DNA from: Schistocephalus solidus
Lineage: Eukaryota > Platyhelminthes > Cestoda > Diphyllobothriidea > Diphyllobothriidae
DNA: 64,000 nt
NCBI GenBank assembly: GCA_017591395.1
Contig: WEDG01007350.1
Location: 1 to 64,000, forward strand
Direction: 5' to 3'
Below the pieces are notes generated by a model that was not told the origin of the DNA, did no database searches, and worked only from the letters and a program-made list of their open reading frames with translations. Below are positions 13,440 through 25,482 of the stretch, piece after piece. The position numbers were made by a program, and so were the translations under genes. Positions within the stretch are counted from its first letter, which is position 1. Each line of letters begins with the position of its first letter.

Positions 13440-16400
13440 CTCAAATACCAAAGGTCGTGGGTTTCGAATCCCAGGTGTGCCAAACTTGGGATTGGGTATG
13501 ACTGGCTGATGACGGCTAATAAGCCAGAAATGGCCATTCCGGTCTGCCTTGTCTTTGTCGGTTCTAATTCATCACATGCTACACGTCGCTATGCGACCGC
13601 CTGCGAGGGCTCTAGTCTGAGCTCCAGGGCACAACGGAACATACATGTTCCTTAAGCAGATCGGTGAGCCCCACACTATCATCATATTCCCGATCACAAC
13701 CGACAAAACAACGAGCCCGTGGCTCAATGGTAGAGCGTTCGACTCAAATACCAAAGGTCGCGGGTTTTCGAATCCCAGGTGTGCCACACTTGGGATTGGG
13801 TATGACTGGCTGATAACGGCTAAAAAGCCAGAAATGGCCATTCCGGTCTCCCCTTGTCTTCGTCGGTTCCATTTCATCATATGCTACACGTCGCTATGCG
13901 ACCGCCTGCGAGGGCTCTAGTCTGAGCTCCAGGGCACAACGGAACATACATGTTTCCTGAAGCAGATCGGTGAGCCCCCACACTATCATCATATTCCCGA
14001 TCACAACCGATCAAAACAACGAGCCCGTGGCTCAATGGTAGAGCGTTTCGACTCAAATACCAAAGGTAGCGGGTTTCGAATCCCAGGTGTGCCACACTTG
14101 GGATTGGGTATGACTGGCTGATGACGGCTAATAAGCCAGAAATGGCCATTCCGGTCTCCCTTGTCTTTGTCGGTTCCATTTCATCATATGCTACACGTCG
14201 CTATGCGACCGCCTGCGAGGGCTCTAGTCTGAGCTCCAGGGCCTAACGAAACAAACATGTTCCTTTAGCAGATCGGTGAGCCCCACACTATCATCATATT
14301 CCCGATCACAACCGACAAAACAACGAGCCCGTGGCTCAATGGTAGAGCGTTCGACTCAAATACCAAAGGTCGCAGGTTTCGAATCCCAGGTGTGCCACAC
14401 TTGGGATTGGGTATGACTGGCTGATGACGGCTAATAAGCCAGAAATGGCCATTCCGGTCTCCCTTGTCTTTGTCGGTTCCATTTCATCATATGCTACACG
14501 TTGCTATGGGACCGCCTGCGAGGGCTCTAGTCTGAGCTCCAGGGCACAAAGGAACAAACATGTTCCTTAAGCAGATCGGTGAGCCCCACACTATCATCAT
14601 ATTCCCGATCACAACCGACAAAAACAACGAGCCCGTGGCTCAATGGTAGAGCGTTCGACTCAAATACCAAAGGTCGCGGGTTCGAATCCCAGGTGTGCCA
14701 CACTTGGGATTGGGTATGACTGGCTGATGACGGCTAATAAGCCAGAAATGGCCATTCCGATCTCCCTCTTGTCTTTCGTCGGTTCCATTTAATCATATGC
14801 TACACGTTGCTATGCGACCGCCTGCGAGGGCTCTAGTCTGAGCTCCAGGGCACAACGGAACATACATGTTCCTTAAGCAGATCGGTGAGCCCCACACTAT
14901 CATCATATTCCCGATCAGAACCATCAAAACAACGAGCCCGTGGCTCAAATGTGTAGAGCGATTCGACTAAATACCAAAGGTCGTGAGTTTCGAATCCCAG
15001 GTGTGCCACACTTGGGATTGAGTATGACTTGGCTGATGACGGCTAATAAGCCAGAAATGGCCATTCCGGTCTCCCCTTGTCTTTGTCGGTTCCATATTCA
15101 TCATATGATATACGTCGCTATGCGAGCGCCTGCGAGGGCTCTTGTCTGAGCTCCAGGGCACAACGAAACAAACATGTTCCTTATGCAGATCAGTGAGCTC
15201 CACACTATCATCATATTTTCGATCACAACCGACAAAACAACGAGCCCTTGGGTCAATGTTTGAGCGATTGAAACAAATACTAAAGGTCGCTTGTTCGAAT
15301 CCCAGGTGTGCCACACTTGGGATTGGGTATGACTGGCTGATGACGGCTAATAAGCCAGAAATGGCCATTCCGGTCTCCCTTGTCTTTGTCGGTTCCATTT
15401 CATCATATGCTACACGTCGCTATGCGACCGCCTGCGAGGGCTCTAGTCTGAGCTCCAGGGCACAACGGAAACATACATGTTCCTTAAGCAGATCGGTGAG
15501 CCCCACAGTATCATCATATTCCGATCAAAACCATCAAAACAACGAGCCCGTGGCTCAATGGTGGAGCGTTTGACTCAAAAACCAAAGGTCGCGGGTTTCG
15601 AATCCCAGGTGTGCCACACTTGGGATTGGGTATGACTGGCTGATGACGGCTAATAAGCCAGAAATGGCCATTCCGAGTCTCCCTTGTCTTTGTCGGTTCC
15701 ATTTCATCATATGCTACACGTCGCTATGCGACCGCCTGCGAGGGCTCTAGTCTGAGCTCAAGTGCACAACGGAACATACATGTTCCTTAAGCAGATCGGT
15801 GAGCCCCACACTATCATCATATTCCAGATCACAACCGAAAAAAACAACGAGCCCGTGGCTCAATGGTAGAGCGTTCGACTAAAAAACCAAAGGTCGCGGG
15901 TTTCGAATCCCAGGTGTGCCACACTTGGGATTGGGTATGACTGGCTGATGACGGCTAATAAGCCAGAAATGGCCATTCCGGTCTCCCTTTGTCTTTGTCG
16001 GTTCCAATTTCATCATATGCTACACGTCGCTATGCGATCGCCTGCGAGGGCTCTAGTCTGAGCTCCAGGGCACAACGGAACATACATGTTCCTTAAGCAG
16101 ATCGGTGAGCCCCACACTATCATCATATTCCCGATCACAACCGACAAAACAACGAGCCCGTGGCTCAATGGTGGAGCGTTCGACTCAAATACCAAAGGTC
16201 GCGGGTTTCGAATCCCAGGTGTGCCACACTTGGGATTGGGTATGACTGGCTGATGACGGCTAATAAGCCAGAAATGGCCATTCCGGTCTCCCTTTGTCTT
16301 TGTCGGTTCCATTTCATCATATGCTACACGTCGCTATGCGACCGCCTGCGAGGGCTCTAGTCTGAGCTCCCAGGGCACAACGGAACAAACATGTTCCTTA

Positions 16401-18060
16401 AGCAGATCGGTGAGCCCCACACTATCATCATGTTCCCTGATCACATCCGACAAAACAACGAGCCCGTGGCTCAAATGGTAGAGCGTTCGACTCAAATACC
16501 AAAGGTCGCGGGTTCGAATCCCAGGTGTGCCACACTTGGGATTGGGTATGACTGGCTGATGACGGCTAATAAGCCAGAAATGGCCATTCCGGTCTCCCTT
16601 GTCTTTGTCGGTTCCATTTCATCATATGCTACACGTCGCTATGCGACCGCCTGCGAGGGCTCTAGTCTGAGCTCCAGGGCACAACGGAACATACATGTTC
16701 CTTAAGCAGATCGGTGAGCCCCACACTATCATCATATTCCCGATCACGAACGGACAAAACAACGAGCCCGTGGCTCAATGGTAGAGCGTTCGACTCAAAT
16801 ACCAAAGGTCGCGAGTTTCGAATCCCAGGTGTGCCACACTTGGGATTGGGTATGACTGGCTGATGACGGCTAATAAAGCCAGAAATGGCCATTCCGGTCT
16901 CCCTTGTCTTTGTCGGTTCCATTTCATCATATGCTACACGTCGCATGCGACCACCTGTGAGGGCTCTAGTCTGAGCTCCAGGGCACAACGGAACATACAT
17001 GTTTCTTAAGCAGATCGGTGAGCCCCACACTATCATCATATTCCCGATCACAACCGACAAAACAACGAGCCCGTGGCTCAATGGTAGAGCGTTCGACTCA
17101 AATACCAAAGGTCGCGAGTTTCGAATCCCAGGTGTGCCACACTTGGGATTGGGTATGACTGGCTGATGACGGCTAATAAGCCAGAAATGGCCATTCCGGT
17201 CTCCCTTGTCTTTGTCGGTTCCATTTCATCATATGCTACACGTCGCTATGCGATCGCCTGCGAGGGCTCTAGTCTGAGCTCCAGGGCACAACGGAACATA
17301 CATGTTCCTTAAGCAGATCGGTGAGCCCCACACTATCATCATATTCCCGATCACAACCGACAAAACAACGAGCCCGTGGCTCAATGGTAGAGCGTTCGAC
17401 TAAATACCAAAGGTCGTGGGTTTCGAATCCCAGGTGTGCCACACTTGGGATTGAGTATGACTGGCTGATGACGGCTAATAAGCCAGAAATGGCCATTCCG
17501 GGGTCTCCCTTTGTCTTTGTCGGTTCCACTTTATCATATGCTACACGTCGCTATGCGACCGCCTGCGAGGGCTCTAGTCTGAGCTCCAGGGCACAACGGA
17601 ACATACATGTTCCTTAAGCAGATCGGTGAGCCCCACACTATCATCATATTCCCGATCACAACCGACAAAACAACGAGCCCGTGGCTCAATGGTAGAGCGT
17701 TCGACTCAAATACCAAAGGTCGCGGGTTTCGAATCCCAGGTGTGCCACACTTGGGATTGGGTATGACTGGCTGATGACGGCTAATAAGCCAGAAATGGCC
17801 ATTCCGGTCTCCCTTGTCTTTGTCGGTTCCATTTCATCATATGCTACACGTCGCTATGCGACCGCCTGCGAGGGCTCTAGTCTGAGCTCCAGGGCACAAC
17901 GGAACATACATTTTCCTTAAAGCAGATCGGTGAGCCCCACACTATCATCATATTCCCGATCACAACCGGACAAAAACAACGAGCCCGTGGCTCAATGCTA
18001 GAGCGTTCTGACTCCAAATACCAAAGGTCGCGTGTTTCGAATCCCAGGTGTGCCACACTT
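13440..18060 (+). repeat. Homogeneous block of the array with an extra T in the B box
   Basis: Units here are close to one another. Most read GGTTTCGAATCC instead of GGTTCGAATCC (for example near 13461, 14072, 15594, 15898, 16203, 17116, 17418, 17725 and 18033). Units near 14676 and 16510 keep the intact box. Single-base length changes also occur elsewhere in these units (TCCCCTTG, GACAAAAACAAC, GTTCTGACTC). This may be a real subfamily or a consensus error from long reads. Confidence 0.6.
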
Positions 18061-19203
18061 GGGATTGAGTATGACTGGCTGATGACGGCTCATAAGCCAG
18101 AAAATGGCCATTCCGGTCTCCCTTGTCTTTGTCGGTTCCATTTCATCATATGATACACGTCGCTATGCGACCGCCTGCGAGGGCTCTAGTCTGAGCTCCA
18201 GGGCACAACGGAATAAAAATGTTCCTTAAGCAGATCGGTGAGCCCCACACTATCATCATATTCCCGATCACAACCGACAAAACAACGAGCCCGTGGCTCA
18301 ATGGTTGAGCGTTCGAACCAAATACCAAAGGTCGCGTGTTTGACTCCCAGGTGTTTCACACTAAGGATTGAGTATGACTGGCTGATGATGGCTATTAAGC
18401 AAGAAATGGCCAGTTTCGGGTCTCCCTTGTCTTTGTCGGTTCCATTTCCATCATATGCTACACGTCGCTATGCGACCGCCTGCGAGGGCTCTAGTCTGAG
18501 CTCCAGGGCACAACGGAACATACATGTTTCTTAAGCAGATCGGTGAGCCCCACACTATCATCATATTCCCGATCACAACCGACAAAAACAACGAGCCCGT
18601 GGCTCAATGGTAGAGCCTTCGACTCAAATACCAAAGGTCAGCGGGTTCGAATCCCTGGTGTGCCACACTTGGGATTGAGGTATAACTAGCTGATGACGGC
18701 TAATAAGCCAGAAATGGCCATTCCGGTCTCCCTTGTCTTTGTCGGTTCCATTTCATCATATGCTACACGTCGCTATGCGACCGCCTGCGAGGGCTCTAGT
18801 CTGAGCTCCAGGGCACAACGGAACATAATATGTTCCTTAAGCAGATCGGTGAGCCCCACACTATCATCATATTCCCGATCACAACCGACAAAACAACGAG
18901 CCCGTGGCTCAATGCTAGAGCGTTCTGACTCAAATACCAAAGGTCGCGAGTCTTCGAATCCCAGGTGTGCCACACTTGGGATTGGGTATGACTGGCTGAT
19001 GACGGCTAATAAGCCAGAAATGGCCATTCCGGTCTCCCTTGTCTTTGTCGGTTCCATTTCATCATATGCTTCACGTCGCTATGCGACCGCCTGCGAGGGC
19101 TCTAGTCTGAGCTCCAGGGCACAACGTGAACATACATGTTCCTTAAGCAGATCGGTGAGCCCCACACTATCATCATATTCCCGATCACAACCGACAAAAC
19201 AAC

Positions 19204-19505
19204 GAGCCCGTGGCTCAATGGTAGAGCGTTCGACTCAAATACCAAAGGTCGCGGGTTCGAATCCCTGGTGTGCCACACTTGGGATTGGGTATGACTGGCT
19301 GATGACGGCTAATAAGCCAGAAATGGCCATTCCGGTCTCCCTTGTCTTTGTCGGTTCCATTTCATCATATGCTACACGTCGCTATGCGACCGCCTGCGAG
19401 GGCTCTAGTCTGAGCTCCAGGGCATAACGGATCATACATGTTTCCTTAAGCAGATCGGTGAGCCCCACACTATCATCATATTCCCGATCACAACCGACAA
19501 AATAA
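19204..19505 (+). repeat. Representative near-consensus unit of the 302-bp array
   Basis: This copy is close to the consensus and shows the unit layout. The tRNA-like head occupies roughly the first 75 bases. The body follows, with the CTGGCT...AGCCAG inverted repeat (6-bp arms, 14-nt loop). The distal half carries the GGAACAT-AC-ATGTTCC inverted repeat. A D-arm-like stem (GCTC/GAGC) and a T-loop (TTCGAAT) are visible, but the acceptor and anticodon stems do not pair, so it is not a working tRNA gene. The plus strand of the consensus has no run of four T. Confidence 0.85.
19211..19264 (+). promoter_or_regulatory. Internal pol III promoter: A box and B box (representative copy)
   Basis: TGGCTCAATGG at 19211-19221 fits the A-box consensus TRGYNNARNNG. 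GGTTCGAATCC at 19254-19264 fits the B-box consensus GGTTCGANNCC exactly. The start-to-start spacing of 43 bp is in the normal range for tRNA-type promoters. The same pair recurs in many units. Others carry changes in the A box (AATGCTAGAG, AATGGTGGAG, AAAGGTGAAG) or the B box (GAGTTTGAATCC, or an inserted T). Whether any copy is transcribed cannot be seen from sequence. Confidence 0.7.
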
Positions 19506-20079
19506 CGAGCCCATTGCTCAATGGTAGAGCGTTCGACTCAAATACCAAAGGTGGCGGGTTTGAATCCCAGGTGTGCCACACTTAGGATTGGGTATGACTG
19601 GCTGATGACGGCTCATAAGCCAGAAAGTGCCATTCCAGTCTCCCTTGTCTTTGTCGGTTCCATTTCATCATATGCTACACGTCGCTATGCGACCGCCTGC
19701 GAGGGCTCTAGTCTGAGCTCCAGGGCACAACGGATCATACATTTTCCTTAAGCAGATCGGTGAGCCCCAACACTATCATCATATTCCAGATCGCAAACGA
19801 AAAAGCAACAAGCCCGCGGCTCAATCGTAGATCGTTCTACTCAATTACCTAAGGTCGTGGGTTCGGATCCCAGGTGGTCCACATTTGGGATTGCGTATGA
19901 CTGGCTGATGACGGCTAATAAGCCAGAAATGGCCATTCCGGTCTCCCTTGTCTTTGTCGGTTCCATTTCATCATATGCTACACGTCGCTATGCGACCGCC
20001 TGCGAGGGCTCTAGTCTGAGCTCCAGGGCACAATGGAACATACATGTTCCTTAAGCAGATCGGTGAGCCCCACACTATC

Positions 20080-21893
20080 ATCATATTCCCGATCACAACG
20101 GACAAAACAACGAGCCCGTGGCTCAATGCTAGAGCGTTCGACTCAAATACCAGAAGGTGACGGATTCGAATCCCTGGTGTGCCACACTTGGGATTGGGTA
20201 TGACTAGCTGATGACTGCTATTAAGCCAGAAATGGCCTTTCCGGTCTCCCTTGTCTTTGTCGATTCCATTTCATCATATGCTTCACGTCGCTATGCGACC
20301 GCCTGCGAGGGCTCTAGTCTGAGCTCCAGGGCACAAGTGATCATACATGTTCCTTAAGCAGATTGGTGAGCCCCGCACTATCATCATATTCCCGATCACA
20401 ACCGACAAAAAAACGAGCCCGTGGCTCAATGCTGGAGCGTTCGACTCAAATACCAAAGGTCGCGAGTTCGAATCCCTGGTGTGCCACACTTGGGATTGGG
20501 TATGACTGGCTGATGACGGCTAATAAGCCAGAAATGGCCATTCTGGTCTCCCTTGTCTTTGTCGGTTCCATTTCATCATATAGTACACGTCGCTATGGGA
20601 TCGCCTGTGATGGCTCTAGTCTGAGCTCCAGGGCACAATGGAACATACATGTTCCTTTAGCAGATCGGTGAACCTCACACTATCATCATATTCGTGATCA
20701 CAACCGACAAAACAACGAGCCCATTGCTCAATGGTAGAGCGTTCGACTAAATACCAAAGGTCGCGGGTTCGAATCCCAGGTGTGCCACACTTGGGATTGG
20801 GTATGACTGGCTGATTACGGCTAGTAAGCCAGAAATGGCCATTCCGGTCTCCCTTGTCTTTGTCGGTTCCATTTCATCATATGCAACACGTCGCTATGCG
20901 ACCGCCGGCAAGGGCTCTAGTCTGAGCTCCAGGGAACAACGGAACAAACATGTTCTTATAGCAGATCGGTGAGCCCCACACTATCATCATATTCCCGATC
21001 ACAACCGACAAAACAACGAGCCCGTGGCTCAATGCTAGAGCGTTCGACTCAAATACCAAAGGTCGCGGGTTCGAATCCCAGGTGTGCCACACTTGGGATT
21101 GGGTATGACTGGCTGATTACGGCTAATAAGCCAGAAATGGCCATTCCGGTCTCCCTTGTCTTTGTCGGTTCCATTGCATCATATGCTTCACGTCGCTATG
21201 TGACCGACTGCGAGGGCTCTTGTCTGAGCTCCAGGGCACAACGGATCATACATGTTCCTTAAGCAGATCGGTGAGCCCCACACTATCATCATATTCCCGA
21301 TCACAGCGGACAAAACAACGAGCCCGTGGCTTAATGCTAGAGCGTTCGACTCAAATACCAAAGGTCGCGGATTCGAATCCCAGGTGTGCCACACTTGGGA
21401 TTGGGTATGACTGGCTGATGACGGCTAATAAGCCAGAAATGGCCATTCCGGTCTCCCTTGTCTTTGTCGGTTCCATTTCATCATATGCTTCACGTCGCTA
21501 TGCGACCGCCTGCGAGGGCTCTACTCTGAGCTCCGGGTCACAATGGATCATACATGTTCCTTAAGCAGATTGGTGTGCCCCGCACTATCATCATATTCCC
21601 GATCACAACCGACAAAACAGCGAGCCCCCGGCTCAATGCTAGACAGTTCGACTCAAATACCAAAGGTCGCGGATTCGAATCCCAGGTATGCCACACTTGG
21701 GATTGGGTATGACTGGCTGATGACGGCTAATAAGCCAGAAATGGCCATTCCGGTCTCCCTTGTCTTTGTCGATTCCATTTTATCATATGCTTCACGTCGC
21801 TATGCGACCGCCTCCGAGGGCTCTAGTCTGAGCTCCAGGGCACAACGGAACAGGCATGTTCCTTACGCAGATCGGTGAGCAACGTACTATCAT
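20080..21893 (+). repeat. Right-end subfamily of the 302-bp array
   Basis: The last units share AATGCTAGAG or AATGCTGGAG in the A-box region, ATATGCTTCACGTCG, and GGATCATACATG. These are rare further left, so the right edge has been homogenised locally. The last unit breaks off after GCAGATCGGTGAGCAACGTACTATCAT, where (TA)n begins. Confidence 0.6.
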
Positions 21894-21921
21894 ATATATA
21901 TATCTATATATATATATATAT
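21893..21921. repeat. (TA)n microsatellite at the array edge
   Basis: A TA dinucleotide tract with one C interruption directly abuts the final truncated 302-bp unit. It marks the right border of the array. Confidence 0.9.
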
Positions 21922-21939
21922 CGTCGATGGAAGCTTGTA

Positions 21940-22010
21940 TGCTTTTGAAACGTCAGGACAATACACCTTTAGTCCCTGAGATCGCCTTTTCTTCTCATTT
22001 ATGTCCGGTG
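21940..22010 (+). repeat. Dispersed motif GAAACGTCAGGACAA, copy 1
   Basis: The segment beginning TTTTGAAACGTCAGGACAA, followed by ACACCTTTAGTCCCTGAGATCGC and TTTTCTTCTC, resembles 62940-63000 (GAAACGTCAGGACAACACAC, then GTTCCAGTGATTGCATC, then TTTTTCTCCTG). It is probably a fragment of an unidentified dispersed element lying between two (TA)n tracts. Confidence 0.5.
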
Positions 22011-22033
22011 ACACGCATATTCGCTTCAATCAG

Positions 22034-22035
<2 letters not shown>

Positions 22036-22067
<32 letters not shown>

Positions 22068-22090
22068 TATATATATATATATATATATAT
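22036..22090. repeat. (TA)n microsatellite
   Basis: Alternating TA with one CATAT interruption. It is followed by TGCAGAA, as is the (TA)n tract at 53807-53874, which hints that these tracts may be tails of one repeat family. Confidence 0.9.
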
Positions 22091-24150
22091 GCAGAAAAAC
22101 GTTAGTTACCGGGCCTTGTTCTTTTCGACTAATGGCGCGTGACTGATAGGGCATTCATGGGCGTATTTGCCTTCTAGGTGAAGCTCTGTTGTTTACTTGA
22201 CGATGATCAACAGCATAATCGATTTCTTTGATTTTTGAGCTGATTGCGTTGTATTTTGGAGGTAAGTTTTGTCATGGCTTTTTCACTCAGCACGGTGGTT
22301 CTCGACTCATACCGTTTATGGGACGACTACCAGCGAGTGGCTTGCGTATGAGTATACCATGGTTTTTACATGAAGGCCACCTCCGACCGTTCTGGCCCCT
22401 CAGCCAGGTTCATGTTGGTGATTGAATCGGCAAGTTTCCTCAGAGTTTAGGCTGTCTTGCACCGTGGACGCCACTAATGTTACTTTTTTGAAATTTATCT
22501 TGCGCGCAAGTGCTTCTCTTATGCCTCGCCTGTTTGTGTGGGCTGACCTGAATAGCTCCTGAGCAATTATCGCAGTGGTTACTGTTAGAATAACCCTGCT
22601 AAGGTACGTGTGAGAGATTTTAGATCTTCTGTTGCGTCTGTTTTAGGATCAACTAGAGACTCGTTACTCAGTAAGATTTTCCAAGTCATATCTGTAGCAG
22701 TCCCAGTGGGCACAGGAGACGTCATTAATCTAAGCAACCGCACTATTTCACTCGACAACTGGACTAGTTCTTCACGAGATCAGCACCTCGCTAGGCTTTA
22801 AGGCACCACGAATGTAGTATAAAAAGTCTGTCGACCGTTTTTCAGGTGATTACTTCATCTAGAAGACATTTGCGGGGTAGAAGCAACCGTGATTTTTAAT
22901 CTTAAACCCACGTAGGGGTTTTCTGTTTTATAGGGTAATCTTAAGATCGACCGAGGCAGAAAAACCGTAGCATTTGTTTCCCTTTTTGATGTTTGGTAGC
23001 GCGTAACTTAGCCTGAGTGTCTTCATAGCATGTCCTTGGAGGGACGAGGAACAGGGCTATTGTCTTCCGATACGTGAATGAATCGTCCCTTCCTTCTAAT
23101 TACTGAACAGGTTACCTCCACCCACGCTCGACCCGGATGTCACAAAATACTTGGTCATGGACAGGAGCCCATTGAGAATCCTCACCAATGGACACGGGGG
23201 GATCGCAGCAACTGCTTCTGGTTCATGTCTCTTCATTTACTAATCGAGTCCGGGAGATCCGTGAATCCCACCGGGCTCCAGTTTTTAATTCAGGGCCAGG
23301 ATTCACGCCGTGCCGGGTACAACCTGAAGGTTGCGCGTGTGATTTTCAGGCTTCTGGGATGGTTGCCGGAAAAACTGCGCATTCGTGCAACCACACTGGT
23401 TTTGTCAATCTCATTCCAGTAATCTTCACTATCCAGTGGTTATGGATTGAGGACGCAATTTGGGGGGGGTACACGTCGGCTTTCGATAAATTCTCCTTAT
23501 GCCTTATTCTTTATTTTGTTGTTTTAATAAGTAAAATATGCGGTTAAGTAAAAAATCTTACTTTTGCTAGGGTGGGAGAAGGTGGAGGAAAAAAATGGAG
23601 TCAACGTCGGTGGGTGGGGGTGGCGGGCGGCTGAATTGGTTGCTTTGGGCCATGGTAATTTTTGGTGCCTGTATGCGTACAGGCCGAGGTTGCGTAACCT
23701 GATTGCAGCCGCCTCTGTCGTAGCCAACAGAGTAACTGATGCTTCATTTGCATTTTCCTGTCATCCCTGTCATACGCCTTCCTCATTGGCTCTTGTTTTT
23801 GATGTGGCACTCAACTGTAAGCTCCAAAAAACACTACTTCGGCGTCGGTTTTGTGCAATGCCCTAAATCGTTGGTATAATCTCCCTTTCAGACTTTGCAG
23901 GGAGTTAATCCTGTAATTCGATGCTTGTTACATTTTATAACGAAGAATATTTCCCCGATAATACTAAACGGTCAGTAGTGTTATGTTTTAGGGGTAAGAG
24001 TGTTAGTGCCGTGGCTATAACCTTGGTCTCATACTAATAACCCTACATCAATATGCTGATAGACATTTTCAGTAATCACTTATCCCATTCGCATACGGGT
24101 GACTAATTTTGCCTCGACGATAACCGCCATCGTCGCTGTCATTCCTTACA
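22091..24150. other. Non-genic region, nothing recognised
   Basis: Mixed-composition sequence. The longest frames (114-119 codons near 23078-23547) overlap each other in different frames and match no family I recognise. I see no splice-bounded coding segment or repeat copy here. Confidence 0.4.
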
Positions 24151-24158
24151 ATTGCATG

Positions 24159-24212
24159 TTGGTAGTGGTGGTCGTCGTCGTCGTTGTGCTGGTGGTGGTG
24201 GTGGTTGTGATA
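24159..24212. repeat. GTG/GTC-rich simple repeat
   Basis: Short imperfect trinucleotide tract of GTG and GTC. It explains the poly-valine and poly-histidine frames around it. Confidence 0.8.
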
Positions 24213-25405
24213 GAAGTGTGGACGGAGAATGTTGGAATTGGCGAGTGGGCGGGTGAGGTCGATCAGAAAGAAAATCGGACGAAGAAGAGGTTGGAGCAGG
24301 ACATAGCCCTCCGGTCGTAACCTTCCTGACATCCTACTTGGCAAAAAACTGTAAATGTGCAAAACTATCGCACCGACAGCACACTTTTACGGAACGGGGA
24401 CGTGGACTGGCTACGAGGTCCAAAGAAGAAGACTGAATCATTTAAAAATAAGATTCTATTAATACGTACTACGAAGGGCTCAGGATGCCTATTAAGATAA
24501 GAGTACATACTTGGTGGTTTGTCGAAACGTTATGTGGCTAGACACATTCAGTTCATTGCTATTCACGTAGTAGGGAGTCGATGGTGAAGTTAGTAGTATG
24601 ACCGCGTGAGTGTACTTCCAGCTGAGGCCGAAATTTTGAGTCCGCCGCCAACTCTTTTGAGGGGCTGAGTAACGCGCGTTCAGTGCTTCTCAGAGGGACC
24701 GTGGCTCGACCCTTGTGACCGTGCCACCGTTGATGCGATGCCAGGTTGGCAGGGTTTTGAAATACCTTTAAAATAACAATATTGGAAACTGACTACTGAA
24801 ATTATTGTACGTAGTATGAGTTTTGTTTAAGCAGTAGACAGTTTAGCTGTCTCGCACAACAAAGGACGATTTTATGAGAAGATAACACAATAAAATTAAG
24901 CTTGTTGCATTACTTGGCATGTTACCAAGTGAAATCGATGCGGTAAGATATCTGCGTTATGGTATATGCAATAGCTGCGCTAGGTGTCTGGCCTCTACTT
25001 TGTGCGCAGAAGGACCTCCTAAGGCCTCTGGCCCAACGTACGCGTATTTACCGCCCACGTAATTCGTCAATTTTGCCATATATTCGTCAACCCGTTCCGT
25101 TATATTGGGAATATCCCCAAAACCGATGCGAATACAACCGAAAGTTTGATCACCGTTGACGACGAGGTCCGTCATTGTCCCAAGAGTTGGATTCCGTAGT
25201 GACTTGCGCCGGAACTAGTTCTTAACATCTATGCCACTCTCTCCGCCCACACCTACCGTTTTTCACTGGCATGTTTAGGATGGCGGGTAAGTGGACTTAT
25301 TTTCAAAGTTAAATATACCATCTGTCCGTGTCATACGCAAACTGGTTCCTAATTCGCTTCAGATAAGAGAAGTTTCTTAGTCCCTTCGACCTAACTGTGC
25401 CAAGA
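24213..25405. other. Non-genic region, nothing recognised
   Basis: No recognisable coding, RNA or repeat signal. A 72-codon minus-strand frame at 24957-25175 is not a family I know and has no visible splice context. Confidence 0.35.
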
Positions 25406-25407
25406 TC

Positions 25408-25482
25408 AGTGGCCTCGATGGCATTTGAACCCACGACAGCAAAGACAGGACCGATGCTCTAACATTCTGAGCTGCGAGTCCC
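25408..25482 (-). repeat. tRNA-like sequence of a second type (probable SINE head)
   Basis: On the minus strand, GCAGCTCAGAATGTTAGAGC forms a D-arm-like stem (GCTC/GAGC). GTGGGTTCAAATGCC about 25 bases later resembles a T-arm/B box with one extra base. The anticodon-like stem pairs only weakly. It differs from the 302-bp family head and lacks that family's body, so it looks like a decayed tRNA gene or another SINE family. Confidence 0.45.

Larger units (their letters stand above)
1..21893 (+). repeat. Tandem array of a 302-bp tRNA-SINE-derived unit (about 72 copies)
   Basis: The same unit repeats head to tail with a spacing of about 302-304 bp from the first base to about 21893. The first copy is cut by the window edge, so the array continues to the left. 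Unit order is: tRNA-like head with A box and B box, then a body containing a TGGGTATGACTGGCTGATGA-type core, then a CCATTTCATCATATGC segment, then GGAACATACATGTTCC, then CCCGATCACAACCGACAAAA. Copies differ by scattered substitutions and small indels and no foreign insertion interrupts them. The head and body match single copies elsewhere in the window (for example 34498-34690, 35475-35640, 63168-63335), so the unit is related to a dispersed SINE. All open frames in the array are repeat by-products. The tandem structure is directly visible; the SINE origin is inferred. Confidence 0.95.

Noticed and set aside
18693..19427. 244-codon open frame
   Set aside because: It runs through more than two 302-bp units and repeats the same peptide pattern; it exists only because the units lack stops in that frame. 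The same holds for all 60-150 codon frames in 1-21893.
19428..19450. Steroid-receptor-type site in GGAACATACATGTTCC (one copy per unit)
   Set aside because: The half-sites are spaced by four bases instead of three, and flatworm relevance is doubtful; kept only as an inverted repeat.
19204..19505. C/D-box snoRNA in each array unit (CTGATGA and CTGA)
   Set aside because: The C-like box starts with C instead of a purine, there is no terminal stem, and the boxes are far apart; chance matches are likely.
1..21893. Cluster of functional tRNA genes
   Set aside because: A and B boxes and a D stem are present, but acceptor and anticodon stems do not pair and the anticodon loop is not enclosed.
1..21893. 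CRISPR-like array
   Set aside because: The whole 302-bp unit repeats with no unique spacers, and the context is eukaryotic.
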